Origin: Aquanectria penicillioides
Taxonomy: Eukaryota; Ascomycota; Sordariomycetes; Hypocreales; Nectriaceae
NCBI GenBank assembly: GCA_003415625.1
Contig: PYIU01000005.1
Coordinates: 253,001 to 317,000, forward strand
Reading direction: 5' to 3'
Length of the DNA: 64,000 nucleotides
The position numbers and the translations under genes were made by a program. Below, piece after piece: positions 36,443 to 47,678 of the stretch (position 1 is its first letter; each line of letters opens with the position of its first letter). The notes below the pieces were generated by a model. That model saw nothing but the letters and a program-made list of their open reading frames with translations, was not told the DNA's origin and searched no databases.

Positions 36443-39400
36443 ATGGCCGAGCGACGCCTCAGCCTGCCCAGGCTCGAGACCGACGTCTTACACGAGAACC
36501 CTGCCTCTGAGCAGCTCATCATGGCTGTCTCGGAGACGCTGGACATCCCTAGAGACGGCATACAGCTGTTTGACTCGTTTACAGACCTCGGCGGCAATGC
36601 GGAATCCGCCGAGAAGCTACACTCGGCTTGCAGGAAGCGAAGCATCGTCATTAAGACGGACGACATTCTGGGCTGCCAAACCCTCGCCGAGCTCCAGACT
36701 CGAATCATTCCTCTCCTTGCCCAAACACCCCCCTCCTCCTCCTCACCGAAGATCACAGATAGCCCTGCTCCCAGGAATTCCACAGGGGAATCCGTTCCGT
36801 TCAGCTTGAGTCCCAGCGCAGACGCCAGCGCTGATGAAGTCTTCTCGGCAATCGGCCGCCTGTCGCTGTGCTCAACGTCCAGCTGCGACAGCACGTATAA
36901 GCCAACCAACACGGGGGAATCATTCCCCATCGCGACCCGGAAGACGGGCCAAGACCTGGAAAGCCTTCTAAAGTCCGGCCCCAGAGTCGGCAATGTCTGC
37001 TTGGTGACGCCCCGGGCCGGGCCCTTTGACGGCCAGCTCGTAGCGCTTATCAAGATCCAGAACACGTCGTCGTCGGCCATTGGTATCCAGCAGACGTGCC
37101 TACCGCCCAGATCACAGCACCCCACGCTGAAGCAGGAGATTCGCTCGTTGCGCATAGCGGTGCAGGAATGGGGTGAGGACTCGCGCCGCCCGCAGATCTG
37201 GGTGCCATTGCAGCACATGGCCGAGCTCAGCAACAACCAGCCAGACACGAGGCAGCTCCAGACGTGGGTGCAAAACATCAACTCAACCATCTACGGAGAC
37301 ATCATGAAGATGCAAATCCCCCCGGCTCGCCGCCGGGCCCCGAGCGTGCAGTCGCGACAGAAGCAGATCAAGTCCTGGGCCGAGTCGTGCCGCTCTTTCT
37401 GGAGAGACGACGGTGACGGCGGCGAGTTTGACTGCGACGACATGGAGGGCTTCCCTTTGGCCCCCATGCAAAAGCTCTTCTTCGAGACGTCCAAGTATCA
37501 CATGGGCGAGAACATGTCGGTTGCCGGACCTGGCTTCCGTAACAATCAAAGCATCCTGCTGCGCATCCAGGGCGGAGCTGAAGACGCCGATGTTGAAGCT
37601 GCTGTCGAGGCCATGGTTGCTCGACACGCCATGCTCCGTGCTCGGTTCAGGCCCGTTCATGAGTACTGGGTCCAGGTGGTGATTCCCCAAGCCTCCAACA
37701 TGTATCGGTTCCGCAGCCACTCGGACGTTGACGAGGAGGAAATGACCACCCTCATCGAGAAGGCCCAGGAAGCAATTGATCCTTCGGACGGGCCAATCTT
37801 CGCTGCAGAACACATCAAGAACGAAAAAGAGCAGCTCTTGTACCTGACGGCCCATCACCTGTCAGTTGACCTGATCTCATGGCGCATCATGGTGCATGAT
37901 CTCGACGAGCTGCTCCGCGAGGGAAGTCTTCTCTCCGAGGGCTCCATTCCGTTCCCTCACTGGGTCGATTATCAGAGCTACGAGATGAGCCAGCGGCTCT
38001 TTGAGCCCACGCTGCCCTTTGATGTCCAGCCATCCAACCTGGAATACTGGGAGGTGACCCGGGATTCCAACGGCTACGAAAGCACCCAGCAGGCCAGCTT
38101 TTCCTTCTCCCCAGAGCTGTCTTCCATCCTGCGAAAGTCGTGCATTGAAGTGCTCCGAACCGACACCGCTGACGTCTTCCTGGCCGCTCTTCTGCTCTCC
38201 TTCTGCCAGATATTCTCAGACAGACTGCCCCCGACTCTGTGGAAGCGGGAGCACGGCCGCGACGTGGTCCACGCCGACTTTAACATTATGGAGACAGTGG
38301 GCTGGTTTACTTCGCTTTGCCCCGTTGGCGTGAATCTGGAACCCACAACAGATATCATCCAGGCTATCAAGCTGATGAAGGACACTCGTCACGCCATCCC
38401 TCGCGATGGCATCCCGTTCTTCACCTCAGAGTTCTCTGGCTCAGGCGGCGCGTCGTCTGGCATCCCCGTTGAAATCCTCCTCAACTGGGTCGAGAACTAC
38501 CAGATCCATCGCCCAGACGGCGTGCTCAAACCTGTGCCCCTCCCCGGCCAAGCTGTGGGTGGGCTAAAGAGCGATATTGGCCCCAATGTGGGACGTCTCG
38601 CGCTCTTCGAGGTGTCAGTCGTGATCGACGACTTCAGCGCCCGCGTCGATTTCACCTACAACAAGAACTCGAACCGCCAGGACAAGATCCGACTCTGGGT
38701 CCAGACCTTTGAGCATCTTATCCTCGAAGCTATCGGCAGGCTTCGATACCACGAGCCCGAGCTGACCCTATCCGACGTGCCCTTGTTGAGGACGACGTAC
38801 AAGGCTCTCAGCAGCATCGGCTCCAATCGCATGGCCGGCTCGGGCCTCCCCAGCGTCAAGGACATCGAGACCATCTATCCCATCACTCCGGCTCAGCAGG
38901 AGATTCTCATTGCCCAGAGCCAGTGCATCGACAACTTCCACGTCCACGGCGTGTACGAGTTGCGCACCCCAGATGGTCAACCTGTTGACACGACTCTCCT
39001 CTGCAAGGCCTGGGAGAGCATCGTTGCCAACAAGCCGGCTCTGCGAAGCATCTTCATCGACGGCGTCTCCCGAGAGGGTCTCTTCGACCAGGTCGTCCTC
39101 AAGAAGATCTCGCCCAACATGCTCTTCATCGAGTCGTCCAAGCCGGAGCAAGCCCTCTCTAAGGTCCCGAGCCTCAAGACACCCTTGACGGTGCCGCGCC
39201 ATCGTCTCTCTGTGTGCCACACGGAGGCGAAGACCATGGTTAGGATAGACGTCAGCCAAGCACTCTGCGATGTAAGAAACAGCCCTTTACATATTAATTA
39301 AGCACGGAAACACTAACTGAAGCAGTTGATGAGCGTACACAACCTGATCTCGGAGTTGTGCCAAGTCTATTCGGATGAGACCCCCCTACATAACGACGCC

Positions 39401-42400
39401 CTTCACCGCACATATCTCTACCACGTCTCATCCCTGGATACGAGTTACAGCCTCGAGGTCTGGAAGTCGAGCTTGGGCGATGTCAAGCCATGCATCTTCC
39501 CTATCCTAACCGAGAACCCTGAAGGGTTCTACAAGCCATACTCACATGATCTCGAGGTGACGCAAGAGCAGCTCATAGGCTTTGCCCTGGATTGCAACAT
39601 CGAGCCCACGGCCGTTCTTCAACTTGCCTGGGCGCTCGTCCTGCGTGCCTTTGTCGGCATGGATCAGGTTGTGTTCGGCTACCAGTACCAGGGCCGCGAC
39701 GAAGAGCTCCTCCACGGCATCGACAAGGCCATCGGCAGTTTTGCCAATGTCTTGCCCTGCTCAGTCGATGTCTCGTCCGGCCATACCATCAAGGCTTGCT
39801 TGGATGAAGTGAACAAGGCGTTTGCCAACTCCCGCAAGCACCAGAACCTGACAATGTCTGAGATACAGCACGGTCTCCGGCTCAGGAGCAAGGCGCTGTT
39901 CAACACCTGCTTCTTCTTCCAAAGCTCAGATCCCTTCACCCCCGAGAACGCTGAAGATGACGAGCCCAGAGCCATCGAGCCCGAAATCGCCCCTACTCTA
40001 GTCACTGCTGCTCGTGCCACCGACTGCGACGTCTCCCTGACGGCCATGTTCTCCGACGGGCACATTCACGCCAACCTCGTCTCCCGGGCGCTATCCCACA
40101 ATCAGTGCAAGAGTGTCATGAACAACTTCGAGCGAGCCGTCAGGGAAGTCATTGGACTGGGTACCCGCCTCATCGGGGAGGTCGAACTATTCAACGATAG
40201 GGACTATGCGCAGCTCGTGGTCCAGGACTGGGAATCGGGCCAGAAGTGCCAAAAGGTCTCGGCATGTCTCCACGAGCTTATCCTTCAGCACAGCCAAACG
40301 CGCCCCGACGCCCCGGCCATCTGCTCCTGGGATGGCGAGATGACCTACGTCCAGATGGCTACGCTGGTGGCGAGGCTGCGGACGTACCTCGTGAACCTCG
40401 GTGTCGGCCCTGATATGACCGTCCCTGTGGTTCTCGAGAAGAACCGATGGGCTCCCATCATGCTCCTCGCCGTGATGCAAGCCGGTGCGTCGTTCGTGGC
40501 GCTTGATTACACGGATCAACTCACTGTAAAGTCCACAATCAAGCATCTCAACCCTCACATCGTGCTCGCTACTGAGTCGGCCTGGAAAGAGCTTGGCACA
40601 CTCGTGCTGAACCTCGTCATCGTCAACACCGCCTTCTTCTCCATGCTGCCTCCCCGCATGGCGGCCCTCACTCGCGAGGCCAGCCCCGAGCACGCAGCGT
40701 GTGTCTTTGTGACTCCCAAAAAGTCCAACAACGGGACTTCGAGAAGCATTTTCTTCACGCACTCGGCGCTGTCCTCTGCCTTTGCCGCCCAGGGTCCCGC
40801 GCTGAAGATGAACGGCGAGAGCAGAGTCCTGCAGCTGTCGGCTTTCAACGTCGACATTTCCCTCGTGGAAATCCTGGGAACCTTGACTCACGGCGGTTGC
40901 GTGTGCATCCCGTCCCCGAGAGACCGCTTGACCGACCTCGAGGGAGTCATTTCCAGAATGGGCGTGACGTGGAGCTACATGACGAGCGTCCTCGCGAGGA
41001 GAGTCAACCCTTCCATTGTTCCAACGCTAAAGACGATCTGCTTCCGAACAAGGAAGCTTGACCCGGATACGTATGGACCGTGGCTGGAGAACAGGACCGT
41101 CTTGCTTGCCTATGGCGCTCCAGATGTTTGCCCTCTCGGCATCTCCATCACCGAGGTGACCAAGGACAAGGACCTGAGCATCATTGCTCCGCCCCTAACT
41201 GGCCGCTTCTGGACCTTGAACCCCGAGGATCCCCGGAAGTTGATGCCCATGGGAGCGATTGGCGAGCTGGCCATCGATAGTCCTCTGGTAACTCCTCATC
41301 GCTTCTCTCCAGAGCTGCCCCTTGTAGCTCCCAGCCCTAGAAACAGCGGAGGATCTGACAGAGTCAAGGCGCGATTCTTGAAGACCGGCCACCGCGTCAG
41401 GTATCTGGACGACGGAAATATCCAATTCATCTCTAGCATCCGCGATGATGTCATTGTTAACGGCTACACCGTCGACGTCGGGGAAGTGGAATCGAGGATT
41501 CGGAAGTGCCTTGGACCAGGCGTCGACGTGGTGGTCGACAAGATCGTCACCAAGGACTCGCGTCGACTTCTTGCTGCATTCCTTGAGCTCGGCGGCAGCT
41601 TGTTCCACGGTCAAGAAGACTTTCAAAACGTCAGCCTCCGCGTCAGGGAGCGCACTTTCATCGCCAGGAAGTTGTTCGAGGTTTCCACCGATATTTCTGA
41701 GCCTGGCGTCCCTCGCCTGCCCGACCACAGCATCCCCGCCGTCTTCATCCCGCTCAAGGACTTCCCTATGTCGACGTCGCTCAAGATTAACCGCAGGAAG
41801 CTGTATCGGATGGCTTCTGAGCTTACCTTCTCGGAGCTCCTTGAGATGTCCAGCGTCCCCAACCCGCACGAGATTCAGCGGGTTGTCCTAGGCCAGAAGC
41901 CTCTGCCCCTGACTCGCCCTGAGGAAGTCATGAGGGCCATCTGGGCGCGAGTGCTTGGTGTCTCTTTCGGCACCATCAAGGGCTCTAGCAGCTTCATCTC
42001 CGCGGGAGGAAACAAGTTCTTGGCCACGGAGCTCATCATCTCGTGCCGAAAGATTGGTCTCCGGGTCTCCCTGGCCGATGTCTTCAACGAGGTAACCCTT
42101 ACGGAGATGTGCCGCAAGTCTGCAACCCCAGCCGAGCAGCGAGCCAAGACGGAGTTGGCCTCGGCGTCGCAAATGGTGGACTCCATGAAGGGTTTTGATT
42201 TCAAGTTCATCAAGGACATAGTTGCTCCCAAGTTGGGCTGCGACGTGCACGACGTGCTCGATGTCACCGAGGCTTCCACAGAGCAGGTCCACAGCCTGGA
42301 GCTGGGCATGTACAAGACAAGAGGAGATATTATTTGCGTGGTCCTCAAGTTCAACAGCCGTATTTCCTCCGACAGGCTTGAAGCCTCTTGCGAGGCACTT

Positions 42401-44452
42401 ACTCGGCTGCACCCGGCCCTCCGCACAAGCTTCGTCGCCCACGATGGCCGTGTGTACCAGGCCTTGTCCGCCTCGTTTAAGGCGATTTTCAAGAAGTCCT
42501 TCTGTCTGAACTCGCCCTCGCAGATGGACAGCGTCACCGAAAAGCTTGTCCACCAGGAGCAGAACATGGAGTTCCACCCAGGTGTGCCAGCCACGGGTTT
42601 CACCTACCTGGACGCTGGAGACCAGGGCAGGCTGATCATCCGACTCAGCAAGGCGCAGATTGACGAGGCCTCGATGCCGTTGATCGTGCAGGACCTCGTC
42701 GCCTTGTATGAGGAGACCAAGGGTGTCCCCGCTGCCTCGAGCTTCTTCGAGTACATGCGTGCCGCCAGGTCTGTAAACCAAGCCGAGGGGATCGAGTACT
42801 GGACTGGCCAGATGGACGGTGCCCATATGACTGAGGTGGTTTCTCAACTCAAGCCCGGCAACCCCACGTCCCAGATCAAGACTCTCGAAGCCAATGCCAG
42901 AATCAGTAGCCTGACTGACCACGGTATTACCCCTGACACCATCGTGAAGGCAGCTTGGTCAACGGTTCTGGCCACCATCTCCGGCGTGGACGACGTGGTG
43001 TTTGGAGAGGTTGTTCAGGGCCACAACGTCCCGCTCTCAGACAGCACCGATCTGGCCAGCATGGTTGGTCCTCTATCTAACACTATCCCTGTCCGCGTCC
43101 GTTACCCTCCAAAGCACAGCACTCCCCTAGACCTCATGAAGTATATCCACCGCCAGCGTCGGGCCAACTGCCGCTTCGAGTCTGTGGGAATCCAGGAGCT
43201 CGTCCAGAACAGGTGTGTCAAGTGGCCCTCTTGGACGCGTTTCAGCACTGTAGTCCAACACGGGTCCATCACGGTTCTTGACGGCTCTGCTACTTACAAC
43301 ATTGGAGGCACAACCTTCACTTACAAGAAGATTGAATCCAATTCTGAAGATCTTCCGGATATCCTTGTCTGCACTTCCATGGAGGGCGCCGAACGCATCA
43401 AGCTTGAGATCAAGTTCGCTGAGGACAGGGTTGATTTAGAAACTGCTCAAAATTGCATGCGCCTTCTCCAAGCCGCTCTTGTCACACTGACGCACAACGA
43501 GACTCTCAACCAGCCCATGCTGCAGTCTGCAGAAGAGATTCGGCGGGTTGAGAAGAAGATCCCGCTGGCTGCCAAGCCTACCGAGAGCGCCAAGGCTCCC
43601 CTCGATCATCTTCTGCTCCCAGAGCAGCGCGGAGATCTTGAAGCTGCCATCAGCGAAGCCTGGCAGGAGGTCATAAAGTCGGCAGATTCGAACCCTACCC
43701 AGGACAAGGTCCAACAGACTGCCTTCCACAGCCGTGGGGGCTCCCTGTTGATAGCGTATTTCCTCGCCAAGCAGCTCAACCTCAAGCTGCCCAAGCTCAA
43801 GATTTTGGGCATCGGCGAGGTGAAGTTTACGGCAGAGGACATTATGGAACATCCCACCATGGCGGCGCAACTAGACTACGTTGCCTGCCAACTTCACAAA
43901 GCCGGCGTCATCCCTGTGCCATCCAGGAGTACAACACCTCCGCCGGTGCTGTCCTACTCGGCGCTGGGACCTGTACAAACGGCCCCGGTGGCCACGACTA
44001 CCGCTAGAAAGCCCAAGACCAGCAGTGGCGAGAGCACCCAGTCCATGATGTGGCGAAACAGCGTCCGTCTGTTGCGCGGAAAGGAGAGCAAGGGCACCAT
44101 CCGAGGAGGGTTGAGCATCAAGACGCCCAGCTGGAGGAAGCACAAACAGAAGAAATCCGCGTCACCCATCTCTGAAACTCCGGTTTCCCCCGAGTCGCCC
44201 CTTTACATGGCGGAGCTTATGGACATTGAGTCTCTCTCGGGAAGTTTTGCGGGACGAAACAGCGACAGCTCTGAAGGCCTCGTAGATGCGATCCCCAAAG
44301 AGCAAGAAGTCTTTGAAATGCCAGCCGATGACGGCGGCTCCGTGAGCCCGTTGTCGCGAGGAAGTGAACTTCGGAACATGATGGGAACGCTGTGGGATAT
44401 CAACCAGGGGTTGTCTCCATTGGCGCCTCGATTTGAAGTAGAAACGAACTAA
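36443..44452 (+). CDS. Degenerate NRPS-like protein (pseudo-synthetase), domains T-Ac-E-C-A-T-C-T
   Basis: Exons 36443-39271 and 39326-44452 (GTAAGA donor, CTAAC branch) encode 2651 residues. The ATG sits in a strong context (CACCATGG). Domain order: carrier-like T1 (about 20-85), a C-terminal A subdomain fragment (about 180-300), an epimerisation-type domain (about 340-790), C1 (about 810-1230), A (about 1260-1760), T2 (about 1795-1875), C2 (about 1900-2330), T3 (about 2385-2455), and a Ser/Lys-rich tail to 2651. Every catalytic position except that of E is altered. T1 reads LGGNAES (Ala53 replaces Ser). T2 has AGGNKFL (Lys1840). T3 has RGGSLLIA (Leu2417). C1 has SQALCDL (938-944) and C2 has SKAQIDE (2051-2057) in place of HHxxxDG. 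A3 is TPKKSNNGT (from 1406), and A5 and A7 are eroded (YGAPD, KTGHR). E keeps HHLSVD (471-476), EHGRD and TVGWFT. No stops or frame breaks occur over 8 kb. Peptide synthesis by the usual thiotemplate route looks impossible. Its actual function is unknown. Confidence 0.9.
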
Positions 44453-44867
44453 TGTCGGGTTTCTTATAATTTCCTTCTTTGTCAAAGATGAGCGAGTGGA
44501 GTCGGGGTGTTGGTGGAAAATGATACCTAGTCTATCTTGTTCTTACCTAGTTCGTCTTGTTCATAACACCATTATTTTACGGTGTTGCATTTTTTTGGGG
44601 GGGGGTCTTATATTTCGTATTTGGGATGCACACTCTACACCGGCATAGTTCTTTTTTTTTAACCAAATTTTGATTGCTCAATTCAAGCATCCAAGGTTAC
44701 ATGTTATTTCGTTTCAAACACCGAATTGACTAGTCTATTTCATGAATGTATCCGTGGGGTATAAAGTTATCCAGATTCCCAAAACCTTAAAATGCAAAAC
44801 ACGCTCCGTCATTAATGTCGCTGAAAATCATCTCTTTGTTGTAGGTGGTTGGGTAATGTCACCACAG
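44453..44867. other. Convergent 3' spacer between NRPS-like and OPT genes
   Basis: About 0.4 kb of AT-richer 3' flank with T and G runs lies where the two genes converge. There is no coding signal. Confidence 0.6.
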
Positions 44868-47678
44868 TTATTCAAACTCCCCGAGTCGGGGGCCGAAGTA
44901 CTGTCCGGGGCCAAGCGCTTGCAATTGACAAGCGTTGTCTTCGCAGCCCCGGTAGGCAACGTCATTACCCCACCATTCGAGCTCCTCGCCGTTGTATTGT
45001 AATGCAAAGAAGATGACGATGCCCGCGATAGCAATGCCACATGACCAGGCGGCTGAAAGCACAAAGTTGTACTGCAGACAGTGTTAGTTCAAATCATTGA
45101 TAAAGAAGCCCGTTAGGTCATTAGATATAACATACCTTAGACCACAAGCCAAGGTAGCGTGACTTGAGGTAGATCCAAGAAAAGTAGGCAATGGGCACGG
45201 ATGGCCACACATACGACATGTTGTAGGGAGCCCAAACAATACCGCCGTACATGATAGCGACGGGGTGAATCTGGCGGGTCCACTTCCATTTGGGGAACTT
45301 CTTATTCAGAGTCCAGAACAAAAGCACAACCACAACGCCTAGAGGAAACCCGACCAAGGTCTCGCTGTATTGTCCGTTGTGGCCCCAAATCTTCTTGGGA
45401 CCAACAGTTCCCCAAAGGACGGAAGCGGTGAAGAAGGTGTTCACTCCGGGACAGGTCAGCTTAAATCGAGCGTCTTCCGTGCAGACGTCATCGATGCTAG
45501 TCATCTGGAAGTTCAAAACTCCCACGCAGATGAAAGTGCTGATGAAGGTTGCAACGATTTGTGCGGCAAATGTATGCCGAGGAGGAATCTTGACGTAGTG
45601 GGCGAGTTTGAGGTCGTTGGAGAACATGACGGCATGGGCACAAGTGACGTATCCAAACGACTTGAAATAGTTCATTGCCAGCGCATTGCCCTCAACCCAA
45701 GATCCTCCGATGAATTCGGCCAGGACATTCAGGGTGACTTCAATTCCGGTCATAGCCTTGATGATGCCCACGGGAATCACGAAGACGATGCAGAGCGCCA
45801 AACCATAAAAAATTACACCAGGTGAGGTATGTGTCTCCCACCCTGCAATGCCGGATATACCGCAGACAATAGCGAGGACAAGGCAAACCATATACCACCA
45901 TTCAGGAACCTCACGATACGCCTTCATCAAACGAGTGTGCACATCCAAGTCATGCAATTCATCATTGCTAGCGTGCTTCCTCCGTCGAATACTATTGTAG
46001 AGACCCTTGAATCCGGTCACAATCTCGCGGCGGTGATAGAGAGCAGCATAAGTCAAGGTCGACGTATAGATGCCAAAGAAGAACATGTAGATGACCACAT
46101 TTCCAGCACCCAGAAATGGTGGAGAGTAAGCGGCGTACTTATCGGCGTCAAACAGACCACGATCATTGATGGCACGGGAGACGTTGTAAAGGTTGCCGAA
46201 ATGGTCGTAAACGCGGTTGGTGTTGATGGGAAGGTAGCCCGTGTTGTACAGGTTTCCGTACCAGAAGCCGAGCACAACCCAAAAGGAAATGAAAACGCCG
46301 ATGAAGCGGTTGAAGGTACTGAAAAAGGGAACCATGAGGGGATCAGCCGAGTCCCACAGCAAGACGTTCCAGTCGAACGTGGGGAATGGGTTGACACCAA
46401 GGCCGTTATTAGTGCCAGTGATGGTGTTGAGATCGCGATGGTCCGGGGCAATCCAGGTAATCCAGTTGAAGTTGGAGAGCGAGGTCCAGAGATAGTTAGG
46501 GAACCAGAACCAGATGAACATGGCACCGAACATGAGGTAGAAGAATCTGAGTCTAGAGACACGCCAGATACTGCCGAAGGGGCCTTCGACTGGGGAATTG
46601 GAGTCGTTATGGAAAGCCGAGTTGAGGGCGATGGTAACCAGGGAAGCAGGCCAAACACAGTACGAAGGGTAGACGAGGAAGCGACGGCAAATTCCCGCCA
46701 TGCCATAGCCAATGAAGTTGGTGCTCAGGGCAATGAGGATCTGGTAGGCGAAGTGAGAGGCATAGGGTTGGTTGAAGTACTGTGGCAGATATTGGACCCA
46801 GATGATATAGTTGGTGTACGGGGTATTGTATGCGACGTTGGCCATGATAGTGATGAGCATATGTTCCTTCTTGGAAAAGGGTCCTGGGTTCAAGGAATGA
46901 CGAATGCCCATGACAGTGAAGCCGCAGTCTGGCAGCCATCGCTCGCATCCCTTGCCAATGGGATAGGCAAGAAGTTGGGCGACATTAGCCATGATGCGAA
47001 TAGCAGGCTGACGGATGTCGAACAGCTGGTTGGTGAATGCAAGCAATATGGAGAAGGCTAAGCCAATGGTCCAGCTGCGAATAGTTGAGCAGGGTACACC
47101 AACATCATCCTTGTTGCTGACAACGGCTCGAACTTCGGCGTAGGGGCTGTTGTTCGTGATGAGGGCTGCCTCGAGCTTCATCTCCTGAACAAGGTTCTCG
47201 TGCTTCTCTGGGTTCGTGAAGAGGTCATCGTTGTCGAGAAAAGACTTGATTTTTTCGATTACGACGAGGGGAAAGTTCGGGTCCTTCTCGTGGATACGAT
47301 GTACTCGTGTCATAATATCGCGGACGTCTTCGAGGGTATATTTAGAGGCGAGTTCTCGGGCCTCAAGCAAGTCATCTTCGGTGACGTGGAGGTCCTGTTC
47401 CGTGTTGCGGTAGTCGCCTAGGTCGTCTTCATCGTAGGAGAAGGACTAAGGAATACATGATTAATGCAAGACCTCTGCGGCGGCGAGGGACAAGGGCTGG
47501 ATGCTAATCGAGGTCAAGGGAAGGTAGCGACGGAAATGGTATTTACCTCATTGAAATCCGAAGCCCCGTCGTTGGAAGTCCTCGCTGTCCTGGTGGTATA
47601 TACAGACTCAGGACGGCGGAGTGGCTCGGGAACCTCCGACACCCCGCCCGTAGTAACCGTCTTCTCGTTTTCCGCCAT
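44868..47678 (-). CDS. OPT family oligopeptide transporter
   Basis: Exons 47678-47547, 47445-45136 and 45071-44868 give 881 residues. Introns 47446-47546 (GTAAAT) and 45072-45135 (GTATGT, CTAAC) are phase 0. The N-terminal 100 residues are hydrophilic and cytosolic. The body then has many hydrophobic segments, as expected for this proton-coupled family, which takes up tetra- and pentapeptides, glutathione and metal-ligand complexes. Signature motifs are present: NPGPFSKKEHMLITIMANV, GYGMAGICRRFLVYPS and KIPPRHTFAAQ, the last typical of the C-terminal half. The length fits fungal OPT proteins of the plasma membrane. It converges with the NRPS-like gene, but its substrate cannot be read from sequence. 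The short last exon encodes a final membrane helix and a WWGN-containing tail. A 410-codon + strand frame (45829-47061) is its antisense shadow. Confidence 0.95.

Noticed and set aside
41888..42922. 344-codon minus-strand frame within the NRPS-like gene
   Set aside because: Shadow of the coding strand, with no recognisable domain.
45829..47061. 410-codon + strand frame across the OPT gene
   Set aside because: Antisense shadow of the OPT exon. The minus strand carries clear OPT motifs.
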